Positions 18,801 through 27,867 of a stretch of 33,249 nucleotides of DNA are shown here, piece after piece. The translations under genes and the position numbers were made by a program. The stretch is taken from assembly GCA_022539475.1 (NCBI GenBank), contig VCMS01000429.1, positions 1 through 33,249 of the forward strand, read 5' to 3'. Position 1 is the first letter of the stretch; each line of letters opens with the position of its first letter. The notes beneath the pieces are model-generated. The model did not search any database. It was not told the origin of the DNA and saw only the letters and a list, made by a program, of their open reading frames with translations. The DNA comes from Gracilaria domingensis. Taxonomy: Eukaryota > Rhodophyta > Florideophyceae > Gracilariales > Gracilariaceae.

Positions 18801-18971
18801 TGATGCAATGACAAAATTGTCGCAAACTTCCGCATGCGACCTTGATAGATGACTCTCGAGAAGGAGCTTATTTGGGAACTTTTTTTGACAGGGACGGCAA
18901 ATGAGCTTTGAAGTTACTCTCGGCAAACTGTTGCCATCATCGAATGTCAATTCTAGACAGCTCTCCGACAA
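15836..18971 (-). pseudogene. tnp2/Plavaka-like transposase relic with N-terminal C2H2 finger
   Basis: Read on the minus strand, coding pieces line up in order. At 18971-18456 there is a C2H2 finger (CRPC...H, then SRSH). At ~18540-17818 the protein includes LLINIYSDSTTMSSSGTQSANNVRF, with the S-D of the tnp2 catalytic core. At 17808-17494 VADQVQERPASRMKGHGSNFDC matches the D..ER..L.G......C block. From 17509 to 15836 one frame includes YDMFHVIEHGT (the DxxH block) and ends in a Pro/Asp-rich tail. The frame changes near 18.5 and 17.5 kb, and in-frame stops occur at about 17811, 17309, 17070, 16902 and 16313. Some breaks could be introns, but several stops sit inside conserved sequence, so I call it a relic. 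It belongs to the CACTA-like/Plavaka group and is divergent from the partner ORF at 19265. Confidence 0.7.
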
Positions 18972-19264
18972 AATTGGTTCATAGGGATAAGTCTCTAAGT
19001 AAGTCTGTTTTTTTCAGGAAGAAGCGGACGTACATGGGGATTTTATACAAGTTGTGTAATCGTTCTAAATTTATTAATCTTATTAGTGCTGCGCTCGCTG
19101 GACCAAACCCGTATATTCATCGAAACGAAAGGGAAGAGATTGTAAAAACTCATGCCATTTATTTCTGCTCCTTGGTTTGGAACAGGTCTCCGCACTGCTT
19201 TGCCCGTCGTTGTGTTCAAGGCAGTGCAGAGTTGAAAATTTCTGTCCTAGTTAAAACGTTCATC
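18972..19264. other. Divergent spacer of the decayed tnp2 element
   Basis: This lies between the 5' end of the minus-strand transposase relic and the plus-strand partner ORF, so probably contains their former promoters. An ORF crosses it, but its composition is not persuasive before 19265. Confidence 0.35.
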
Positions 19265-20187
19265 ATGACGCGAACCGCTGTGAACGAAAATGAGCAGCGT
19301 CTTCCTGTATGGCGAGCAGGTTCAAATATCACTGGCAGGTCTGGGACAGCGGGCGAGACGAAACCTCCAAGAGCTAGACAAGCCGTGAGTGAGACCCAGA
19401 TTTCTGTTCTTCGCCAGGTATTATCAGTGGTGAAGAATCAGCAGAAGTTGTGGCATGACTTATGAAATTAGATTCCAAATGTAAGGGCAAAACTGAGTGA
19501 ACTAAACTCAAATATGAAGATTCATTTCGAAATGGATCGCGCGCTTCTCGAGGATGAGCGGAAGCGCTCGGAAAAGGCACTCCAAAATCGACATGAAGAA
19601 TGCATGAACGCTTTGCAAAGCCTCTCAAGGCAGATGGGCCAACGAGCTTCCAGATCTGGAGAAGAAGGACGAGAGACTACTACAGTCTGGCAGGTACGTT
19701 AGATGACCTTTTAGTTTGGGCAACATTTGAGGCAGAGGTTATCGACCTTTTAACTTACTGATGATTCTCATTTCTCTCTTTTCCTCGTACAGAATGTAAA
19801 AGCAGCTGAGGTTTGCTAGACATTAATCACTTGAAAAATGTTCTTTGTTTGTGTACTGACTGTACTGAAATTTAAGACATACGTGAAACTTAAGGTAAGC
19901 GAGCAGATTCTGGACCCATCACTCCGTTTGAGAATATACGAAGGCATGCCGGGGACTTCAAGAATGCCAAGCAGTTTGATATCAGAGAGTGTTATGTATG
20001 CTCTGGGCGAACGTGCAAGCTCTGCTGATATTCTACGTTTCTTGAACCGCAAAGTTGTCCCCGATGGATCTCGGTTTTTTCCTCAGAAAGCTTACTCTTT
20101 GATTAGTCTAGCAAATGGAAGAGATTTAGAGCCGATTCGCAACGAATTGGTACGTATCGGTGATACTGACAATCAGATTTCCTGGTG
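19265..20187 (+). pseudogene. Divergent partner ORF of the decayed tnp2 element
   Basis: One reading frame starting at the ATG at 19265 stays protein-like for most of the stretch: a basic N-terminus, a coiled-coil section (RALLEDERKRSEKALQNRHEE) and a C-terminal domain (SEQILDPSLRLRIYEGMPG, then ALGERASSADILRFLNRKVVP). It is interrupted by TGA and TAG near 19463-19471 and by stops around 19700-19820. GTACGT at ~19694 and TCGTACAG before 19793 would make a plausible ~100-bp intron, so part of the interruption may be splicing. The early stops still suggest decay. No family was recognised. Its position, divergent from a tnp2-type transposase, mirrors the ORF at 24344-25300. Confidence 0.45.
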
Positions 20188-20287
20188 AGATCCTGACCTA
20201 CTTCTGCTCTGTTTTTACTCGGTTTTTAGGTCAAATCGTTTCGTTCTAAAATGTATCAGGACGTAAAGTTACCATCCCAGAAAGGCA

Positions 20288-20545
20288 AGTTGATATCCAA
20301 TGGATATCCATTAGATGTGCGCGCGCCTACCCTAATTTTGCTCTGATTTGCGGGGTTTTGGATGTGTTATAGATGTTCATTGGATGTCCCTAAACTATGC
20401 CACAGATATCCTACGGTAGGTGTCACAGATGTCCGGTGTTTGTGCCTTGGATGCACGTAAGACTTGCTGATGATGTCCAACAATATGTGCATTAGATATG
20501 CATTGGCTGTCCACTGTTAAGAAGATCACACCAGTAGATATCCGC
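20288..20545. repeat. Cluster of short GATRTCC repeats
   Basis: About eight exact GATATCC/GATGTCC words (for example at 20292, 20303, 20383, 20405, 20428, 20472, 20536), plus near matches, occur within 260 bp. Many are preceded by CATTG or ACA, and the first pair forms ATATCCA-A-TGGATAT. Dense short degenerate repeats next to a tnp2-type element resemble the subterminal binding-site arrays of CACTA transposons. No matching array was found on the other side of the element. Confidence 0.55.
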
Positions 20546-20751
20546 ATTGGTTCTTTCAATGGTCATGATTTTGTGCCTTTTCGTGCCCTTGTATCATAGA
20601 CATGAAATGTAATTGAGTAAAATACTAAATTTTTTTGAATACGTATTGCACCATATTTTATTCCTTATTATTTTATTACATGGGTCCGTCCTTGTCACGT
20701 TGCGTTACATCGTCGCTGCCCGCTAGTAGCACATCTACGCCTCACCATTCT

Positions 20752-21501
20752 TCAAGAACCGTCGCCCCTCACGAACCCCCTCAAGCGCCCTTCCCGTCCG
20801 CTCTCATCCACAATTCTGTCACCGAATGGATCAAGAAAGGTACGCCGCCCGTTAAAGTCCAAGAAACCGATGTTTCTCTTCATACATTTGATGTCTTCAA
20901 GCGAGTTCCGTGAGTCTCGAACTGTACCTCTTCTCTGTGGCGCTGATAGTCGAGTGTACGTTTGTCCAGTTTGACGGTCGCACAACAGTCCATACATCCA
21001 GCTAACCCGACAAAGCGTTTTTGTTTCTGTTTGCGTGTGTTCTCCGGGAGAGCGATAGGAGAATGTCGTTTGAAGCATCTCGTCGACAACACCATAGTAA
21101 ACATCGAACGGTGACAATATGGACGCATTCGAGTCATCTGTTCCTCCAGAGTGAAAGTGTGCGGCAATCCAGCATCGCTGGCGGGCTTTGTGCAAGTTCT
21201 GTTTTTCACGATGAACAAAATGTGCCTGAGATTCTACTTGAAGACAAGTGCCTTTCGTTTTGATTGATATCGCAGGAAGTATGTGCAGGCTCAAGACTTG
21301 AACGTCAAACGCAGTGATCGGGAGCGTTGTCAAGACATATTCCTTCACTTGTCTCATGCGCTCCGCCCCACCCACGCTGCGACGAACACCCATGACCTTC
21401 ACAACTGCTGTTTCTCCCTTACGTGCTGTGGTGTGTCCCACTGAGAGGCTTTCCTCGCTCCGCTCCTGCGAATCTGCGCTGTTCAATGAATGCCGATCCA
21501 A
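20752..21501 (-). CDS. Uncertain ORF downstream of the tnp2 transposase
   Basis: This 249-codon frame overlaps the last codons of the transposase in another frame. It has no recognisable domain. A competing minus-strand frame at 20880-21218 looks equally plausible, as if a coding region had been broken by frameshifts. It may be a remnant of a longer transposase C-terminus, or chance. Listed only because of its length and position. Confidence 0.2.
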   Translation of the reverse strand: MDRHSLNSADSQERSEESLSVGHTTARKGETAVVKVMGVRRSVGGAERMRQVKEYVLTTLPITAFDVQVLSLHILPAISIKTKGTCLQVESQAHFVHREKQNLHKARQRCWIAAHFHSGGTDDSNASILSPFDVYYGVVDEMLQTTFSYRSPGEHTQTETKTLCRVSWMYGLLCDRQTGQTYTRLSAPQRRGTVRDSRNSLEDIKCMKRNIGFLDFNGRRTFLDPFGDRIVDESGREGRLRGFVRGDGS

Positions 21502-24023
21502 TCTGCCGAATTATTACCAAATCCTGCCTCGCCTCCGTACCCGTCTTTCTCCAACCCTAACCCCATTCCACCACCTAGTAACTGCAGACCAAATAGGGTA
21601 TGAGTTTTATGAAATAGATTCGCTTCGGGCCGCTGCGTAGATCTCCGCATTTCAGCCAGCGTCCCGGCCACGCGTTCGGCTATAAACTGCGACACATTTC
21701 TCAAAGGCCCACACTCCTGTAGCATTTCAGGGAAGTGCAACATGCAGTGCGTCGTTGGGGTCAGACAGGACGCAGTAGAGCTCACGTCAAATACAAAGTC
21801 CACAAACATCGAATGAAGCTGTACCACAAGGTTCCTTAATCGAGCTATTTCATCTCTTCGTGGATTTGTGTCGAAGAGAATGTAAGTGATCTTCGAAGTA
21901 ATGCTCCATATTTTCGTTACTCTTCTGTCAATCGATGTGTGGTTAAACACACAAGGGCCATAGAACAACGCCAGATTCTGAAAATCTTCTGCTTTGAATC
22001 CACCTATGTGTTTAAATGACTCAGGAGGCCGCCCCCAAACCGCCGGAATCCCCTTGTATCCAACTGAAAGCGTGTCATTGATGATATCCAAGGCCCCTTG
22101 CTCAATGACAAACCTATGTTTGGATGAATCGCATTTGGGATGGGAGCCAATTGTTAAAGCAACGAGATGTTTAACCCATCCCAGAAGCCATTGATGCATG
22201 GGATCATAGGGAGCACACTGGACTATATCAAGGTCGAGTTTTCCCAACAAAGGACGGCGCTTGATTCCTGTATTCTTCATTAGAATTTGCCTCGCGGCCT
22301 GAGTCCGCGCCCTTTCCAACTCTATCCATGTCCTTGAAAACTGCTGCGCACTGCGCAAACGATTGCATTCAAGGTTAATATAGAGATCTGGACTTCTCTG
22401 CAGGTTTACTTCACGAGCCGTGCCCACGTTTCCAGGTTCCGGTATCATCCACAAATGGGTTCCTCCTCCGACCGTTCTTCCAGCTTTTTTGTGGCACTTC
22501 CGGCACGGACGTTCGGCATTATGGCCCTTCATGCCAAGCAGTTTGCTTTCTGCAGGCCAATCAGCTGTGATAAACACGATATGGGCATAAACGGTACGTA
22601 ATTTTCCGTCATTGCAACGTACTCTCACCCCGTTTTGCAATTGCACTATATCCTCGATGAGAGGGGATAGAAAACTGTCGAAGAGCTTCGTGTCGTGTGA
22701 GCCAGGAACAAATGCAGACAAGAGTACATTCGCGGCTTTGAAGCGGTTCTCTGGACTGTAGTTGAGGATGGTGAACATCAGTGGCCACAGAGATTTTGTG
22801 ACTTTTCGCCCTTTAAACACCTCAACCCCATCGGATGAAAATGAAAGAAACACATACAATTCGTGGTCTTCGTTCCAAGTGCGCATCCGTTCTCCATGCT
22901 GATTACGAAAATATGTGCCGTGGTAATAGTCCTCAAGATAAGAAACTTCATTTTCGTCATTCGTGGCAGCAGCTTTGTAGGCTCTGTTACATCCCTCCAA
23001 TAACTCTTGAAAGGAATCACGCTCCCGACACAACGCAGAGATCTGCTCTGAGAGCAGTCTGTACCAATACCGTCGATGTGCAGACAATGCCAGATTGCAT
23101 TTGCTGCTCGGACATTGAAGGTCGGACCTATACTTTCCAAAATATGGAGCGTGCTCTTCATTGCACATGAAACCAAATCTGCGCCGAACTCCCGAGCGAC
23201 TGCGCACGTAGTTGATGACGGAGTCATAGCTGTACTTGGATCGTACCACACTGGTTTTCAACAAACGTCTAGCTTGGTTTTCGGAAAGTCCACCGTACTC
23301 AATTATAGCCAGAACCTCCAGTAGGCGCTGTGTCTCGATGTGTTTTCGATCCCCAGAAATTGCATGAAAAGGAGCGGAGCCATCAAGTTCTTGTACAGAG
23401 CCTACATTACCCTCCGGATAAGAAACAACGACCTCGTCGTATTCACTTTCATCTATTACCGGACCAGAGTCGGTGTGCTCAAAATGTGGAACAGATAAGC
23501 CATGTTGTTCCTGAATATGATTCACGTTCTCCATATTTCCAACCTCCTCTTGTTCAACACTGTTCACTACGGCCATGGTTCCAGGTATCGTATTATCATT
23601 GTGTTGAACGTCCGTGTACAATGCACTAGCATCAGTACAGATGTCAAATTTGAACAGATCATTTCCTTGAACCACACTGCTGGCTTCTCGCGGAAGTTGG
23701 TTATTTTCTTTGTTTCTCTCCTCACTGGAGCTTAGTCTAATACCTTTGGCTGTATGATCGTGAACTGGGTATATTTCTTGCCCCAACACGGAGCTTTGAG
23801 CATGCGAGATATGGACGTGTTTTTTCCGGTTCCCATGCGCCTCAGCAAGATCTCCCTGGTCATCATGTCCCGGCGCTTTGATAGCTTCAGAACCAGTATC
23901 GAATGAGCTCCTCTGAGATTCGTTGCTGTCCTGAGCGTTGATATTAGCTGGGATTGGAGGCGGCAGATACCCTTCCCTCGCGCGTGACCCAGGATTTTGA
24001 CGAAACCGCTTTCTTGGAGCCAT
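21483..24023 (-). CDS. tnp2/Plavaka-like (CACTA-type) transposase, apparently intact
   Basis: The 846-residue frame is uninterrupted with a good ATG at 24023. The first ~250 residues are an acidic, low-complexity leader with a basic start (MAPRKRFRQ). Then come a Cys-containing block (FMCNEEHAPYFGKY...CPSSKC) and the tnp2 core: FSSDGVEVFKG (D398), a run resembling NYSPENRFKAANVLLSAFVPG, FITADWPAESKLLGMKGHNAERPCRKCHKK (D488 with a CxxC knuckle), and DIVQCAPYDPMHQWLLGWVKHL (D607, H610). The distal part has TTHCMLHFPEMLQECGPLRN and an FIAERVAGTLAEM block. These are the ordered signatures of the tnp2/Plavaka family, which cuts and pastes CACTA-like elements using an RNase H-like DDE domain. Length is near the family norm. 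Element ends were not identified. Confidence 0.85.
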   Translation of the reverse strand: MAPRKRFRQNPGSRAREGYLPPPIPANINAQDSNESQRSSFDTGSEAIKAPGHDDQGDLAEAHGNRKKHVHISHAQSSVLGQEIYPVHDHTAKGIRLSSSEERNKENNQLPREASSVVQGNDLFKFDICTDASALYTDVQHNDNTIPGTMAVVNSVEQEEVGNMENVNHIQEQHGLSVPHFEHTDSGPVIDESEYDEVVVSYPEGNVGSVQELDGSAPFHAISGDRKHIETQRLLEVLAIIEYGGLSENQARRLLKTSVVRSKYSYDSVINYVRSRSGVRRRFGFMCNEEHAPYFGKYRSDLQCPSSKCNLALSAHRRYWYRLLSEQISALCRERDSFQELLEGCNRAYKAAATNDENEVSYLEDYYHGTYFRNQHGERMRTWNEDHELYVFLSFSSDGVEVFKGRKVTKSLWPLMFTILNYSPENRFKAANVLLSAFVPGSHDTKLFDSFLSPLIEDIVQLQNGVRVRCNDGKLRTVYAHIVFITADWPAESKLLGMKGHNAERPCRKCHKKAGRTVGGGTHLWMIPEPGNVGTAREVNLQRSPDLYINLECNRLRSAQQFSRTWIELERARTQAARQILMKNTGIKRRPLLGKLDLDIVQCAPYDPMHQWLLGWVKHLVALTIGSHPKCDSSKHRFVIEQGALDIINDTLSVGYKGIPAVWGRPPESFKHIGGFKAEDFQNLALFYGPCVFNHTSIDRRVTKIWSITSKITYILFDTNPRRDEIARLRNLVVQLHSMFVDFVFDVSSTASCLTPTTHCMLHFPEMLQECGPLRNVSQFIAERVAGTLAEMRRSTQRPEANLFHKTHTLFGLQLLGGGMGLGLEKDGYGGEAGFGNNSADWIGIH

Positions 24024-24343
24024 ACTTTGAAAACACAGACTGTTGCTGCTGAATCAACGCACTCAGAACCTTGGGTAAAGATGGGGGAGCAGGTGGGAAA
24101 CAAACGCAAGTGACAAAATCATTGGATGAAGAGCAGTTATCTTCCCGCCTTAAACGAAACGAAACTGTATGCGACAAATTCGTATAAATACCCGTCAACC
24201 TGCGCATCTCTCTCTTCTCCCATGATACCATGCTGACCTTCTATGGTCTTCCCTGAGCCCCAACTCTGTGTCACAATTCATCCCTGATTCGTTGTGTTTG
24301 AGGATTCGTCGCTGCATTGCACCCGTACGGTTTCTCGTTCCCC
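24024..24343. other. Divergent promoter region of the intact tnp2 element
   Basis: This 320-bp interval separates the transposase (minus) from its partner ORF (plus). It contains a TATA-like GTATAAATA on the minus strand side (near 24180-24190), but nothing else certain. Confidence 0.35.
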
Positions 24344-25300
24344 ATGTTTGCACAAGGTCAGTCAACTCGCTCAAATCAGCAGAGTGGGAATACGGACTCC
24401 TTACCTTCAGGGGAGCGCGTTATATCCATTCCGACTCGCATTGAATCTCGTCGCAAAGACAAGCATGGGGTGGAGGGTAAAGGATCACAACGTCGCATGC
24501 GTGAAATATTTAACCGAAAGATGGCTGTGTATGAAGGTCGTGAATATGATCCGCAGCTGCCCATATCGGAAGAATTTATCTTCTCAGCCACGAGCAGTAT
24601 TCGAGAGTACATCTACTTTACTCGCTCCGTTCCTGACGATGGAACTCTCACGTACCGTAAACTGGTTCGCGACCATCCGACAATTGTCGTTGAGCTCCGT
24701 TCAAGAGTCGAAAGACATTACCGCATTTTGAGGAAGGCAGAGGGTCAGTGGGCTGTAAATATGCTTATTCAAGAAAGCCTTAGACGCGATAGTAAGTACC
24801 GCAGTACTCCAGGTTTGGAACAGGCCAACGAGTCGCAAACAGAATCACGTGTAGCGCCCAATGCATTGCCAGATGACCAGCAAGCTTCAACTTACATGAA
24901 TCCTGCGCTATCCCAGAACCAACCTGCACACGCAGTTACTTTGGAAGAAAACACGTCTGAGCCCCGGCATGAAGTGACAGATACGGTAGGTGATAATGAT
25001 GATGAGATATTACCTGGTCCAGCCCCTTCTTTGCACACGGAGGTGCAAGACGTACAGCAGAACCGCGATGTCCAACGTGGGACAGATCAGGAAGAGTTTT
25101 CTGTCGCAAATTCTCGAACTGTTTCATTTCGTGTTTTGCCTCGCCCCGGTCTCCAGATGCTTTCTGCAAGCAGGACCGATACCAATGAAAACAATACTCC
25201 AAACATTGTGCATCGTCGTCGTGCATTGCATTCTCGACGTGGTATCCGTGGTCGCGTAAACAAGAGAGTCAGTAGGCCGTCTGCTCAGGGAAGACGTTAG
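24344..25300 (+). CDS. Divergent partner ORF of the tnp2 element, unknown function
   Basis: The first ATG in the open frame is at 24344 (318 residues). The frame extends to a TTG at 24317 but not to an earlier ATG. The N-terminal 170 residues are basic and helical (RRMREIFNRKMAVYEG, VELRSRVERHYRILRKAEGQW). The middle is Gln/Glu/Asp-rich and disordered. The C-terminus is Arg-rich (HRRRALHSRRGIRGRVNKR), suggesting nucleic-acid binding. CACTA-type elements usually encode a second, DNA-binding TnpA-like protein, and divergent placement beside the transposase fits that role. No homology was recognised, so the function is inference from context. Confidence 0.55.
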   Translation: MFAQGQSTRSNQQSGNTDSLPSGERVISIPTRIESRRKDKHGVEGKGSQRRMREIFNRKMAVYEGREYDPQLPISEEFIFSATSSIREYIYFTRSVPDDGTLTYRKLVRDHPTIVVELRSRVERHYRILRKAEGQWAVNMLIQESLRRDSKYRSTPGLEQANESQTESRVAPNALPDDQQASTYMNPALSQNQPAHAVTLEENTSEPRHEVTDTVGDNDDEILPGPAPSLHTEVQDVQQNRDVQRGTDQEEFSVANSRTVSFRVLPRPGLQMLSASRTDTNENNTPNIVHRRRALHSRRGIRGRVNKRVSRPSAQGRR

Positions 25301-26741
25301 TGAAGTAATTATGAGACGTACATAAGTTATATATGAGATGTAATTCGTTTCATGTTCGCCACGGATCATATACTGCCGGTAGAAAATTGTTTGAAGTAAG
25401 TACATGAGATTGATGCCATGTCAGTACTTTCACATTCATGACCGTTCTTGTTCCTGATTAGCAAAGACCGTACCGGGTGAAGTCACTTACTGATAAGGAA
25501 ATAAATTTGGAGAACAATGCATACAATGCGATAGGTGCGTCTTTGTTGAAGACTGAGACAATGTTTTTGAAAGAAGCTTACATGTTGTGGTAAACAGTTG
25601 TTTGTCGTTGCAGTTGCGCATCGGACTTCATAGGTTGCGCGCCATCGTGTTACGTGTGCGGTAGCCGGAAAAGAATTTCGATGAGCGCATGTCGGCGGTG
25701 CGGGCGGGGGAACGGAGGGTGCTGGTGCCGGGCACGGAGTGCCGTGGCGACTTGATGATGGCATTGTGCGTGGGTTGGTAAACCAGCAGAAGAGTGAGGC
25801 TTTAGCAGCAAGAAGTTTGCACAGAGTCGCCGGGAAGGTGCAGGGGGAGTTTTTGGCGCTGGGAGGAGTCAGGAGACAGAGAGGGTGGAGGCCGGAGGGT
25901 GAAAAAGGCGTGGAACAGTGAAAGTCGAGATGATTGAGATCAACGCGTAGAAGAGAGTGGTAGATGATGAGTGGAAGGTAGCCAGTGCTTGTGCGGAGGT
26001 GAGCAGAAGCTCAGGGGAGGTAGGGTACTGATTACGATGGGCTGGGGGTTGCCGCGAAGGAGGAGGGCTTAATTATTGTATGGGACGTGGGCGCGAGCAT
26101 AGCAGTGGGCAGCTGGAAAGTGGTGTGAAAGTGTTGAGGTGAGCGGCGTGGGGGGCGACAGGTGGGTACGGCCAGGGACGAGCTCGATTCGAAGGCGGAC
26201 AGACGCGGGCGCGGCGCCCAACGGCCTCTCACGGTTCAGAAGTGATTGCGCTCCGGTCGACGAGGCGCGGCGCTCACTCTCCGAGGGCAGTATATCTTGC
26301 GCATTTTCTCCCTCGTGCAGTTCGCGGCGCCGTATGCGCCAGGGCTCGAGCGCCGGAGCTCGAGCGCAGCAGTGGGGGCAGCGGCAGGCAATTACAGTGA
26401 TTAGTAAGATACGGCCCGTGCGACTCGTAAACCGGTCACGTGCCTGGCTCCGCCATGACTTCATCATGACGTCATCAGGATGATGTTTTCAAAATAAAAG
26501 CCACGTGCTGTTTCACACCAAATTGTTCCGTCATGCTGCAAAAATCGGCCTTACCCGACCCGCGCTAAAAACGCGAGGCAAATATCCGTCAGCTTCGACG
26601 ACGCGGCGGACTGTGAGAAACGATTGTTTCTTCTCCGGCCATCGGATGATCCCCATCTTAGTTCGAGCGAAAAAGTGCGGCGCGTCGTTCTCTCCCGCGT
26701 CGCTGTCGGCACAAAAGCTGTAATCCGAGCATGTGCGCAGC
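25301..26741. other. GC-rich spacer before the Hint gene
   Basis: No gene is supported. Short ORFs on both strands are explained by high GC. The region includes a perfect 7-bp-arm hairpin CTCGAGC/GCTCGAG (26345-26364) and, near its end, the CRE-like palindrome listed separately. It may include the right end of the tnp2 element and the promoter and 5' exon(s) of the Hint gene. Confidence 0.4.
26466..26507 (+). promoter_or_regulatory. Candidate promoter elements: CRE-like TGACGTCA, AAAATAAAAG, CACGTG
   Basis: The perfect palindrome ATGACGTCAT (26466-26475) is followed within 30 bp by an AT-rich AAAATAAAAG and a G-box CACGTG (26502-26507). These are classic bZIP/bHLH target shapes, lying ~250 bp upstream of the Hint ORF. 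Inference from motifs only. Confidence 0.3.
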
Positions 26742-26762
26742 ATGTCTTTATCGCCGCCGTGA

Positions 26763-27566
26763 TTGCCTGTTCCCTGTTCCCATGTCTGCAGCACGTTTTC
26801 ACTTGCAGATGCGATTGTGGACGGCAAAACCGTAGCAGACATTAACACAACAGAGGTTACTATGGCGGGTGCAAAGTTCCTTAAAGGGATTATGTTTATA
26901 AATGTATCTATATCAAGCAAGGACATTGATCTTACTGGCACGATCTTCAGTCAGGAGGTCATCAATAAGGAATGTTGTACACTATCATGTTTGGAATCTG
27001 GTTGCATGTGTGATATCTCTCATGAGTCAGTGGTGTGTCCCCGGGGCAATTCTACGGTAAACGTGAATGCAAAGGACTCGTGTTTCCCCGCGCTGTCACT
27101 CGTAAAAACAGTAACGCCTCTGGGACATGCTCGGCCCAAACCTATGAGTGAGCTCAATTTCGGAGATGCTGTGATTCACGGTTCTGATTCGGTTGCTTCA
27201 GACGTGTTCTTTTTTGGTCACAAGTCTGAGTCTCAATGGGCGCTTTACAGAAGGATAATAGCCAAAAACTATGAAACAGCTCAAGAGCAGACATATACTT
27301 TGCATATTAGTGAATCACATTTTCTCCCAGTCGCCGGGCGTGGTGAAGTGCCAGCTCGTCTGGTAACTGTCGGTGACAAACTTTTCACTGATGAAGGCGC
27401 GTCTGTGTTCTGCAAAGTGGAATATAGTCTGTTCGCTTTGGAAACTAAGCTAGTTTTGGGGCTATTTGGGGCGCGCGAGGGGGTAGCAGAGGCTGGCACT
27501 CAAAAAATTAAGAAATTTTGGAATATTAAATTCCATTTTGCGCAGTTTAGTGCTTGGGTCCCCTAG
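26763..27566 (+). pseudogene. Hedgehog-type Hint-domain protein, truncated at the repeat junction
   Basis: The frame opens right after a TGA at 26760. A strong 3' splice site (TTTTCACTTGCAG ending 26808) suggests that the visible exon starts at 26809. The N-terminal ~85 residues are extracellular-looking, followed by a Cys cluster (ECC...SCLESGCMC...C). The Hint (Hedgehog/intein) self-splicing domain begins at DSCFPA (C107, the nucleophile), continues through MSELNFGDAVI, and has the TxxH-type motif as SESHFLPV (S183, H186) and VTVGDKL. At 27400 the coding sequence meets the inverted-repeat end, and the last ~50 codons (from SVFCKVEYS) are repeat-arm DNA unrelated to Hint. Only ~106 of the usual ~145 Hint residues remain, so the terminal strands are lost. 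The same repeat end fused to unrelated DNA occurs at 8768-8934. Confidence 0.7.
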
Positions 27567-27867
27567 TTTTTGTAGAGGTTCTACTTCGCCGCACCACCCC
27601 ATTCACTCTTTTCCGCGACCCTCTCTCAAAACTGCACTCGTGCTAGTTTGCGTTTCCATTTTCTCCCATGTTGCAATGCCAATCGCAACTCATCCCACCT
27701 CAATCATCCCATCACTTCTTCCCAGTCCACACCACCCCCGCTATTTACCCATTTCTCGCCCATCACGCGTTCCCATCCTCTCTCTCCGTCTCCGCAAACG
27801 TCATTTTGTAGAAGTCAGGTGGACAACCCTCCCCCTTCTCGTATACCCGCCTCGCCCCAAAACGGCT

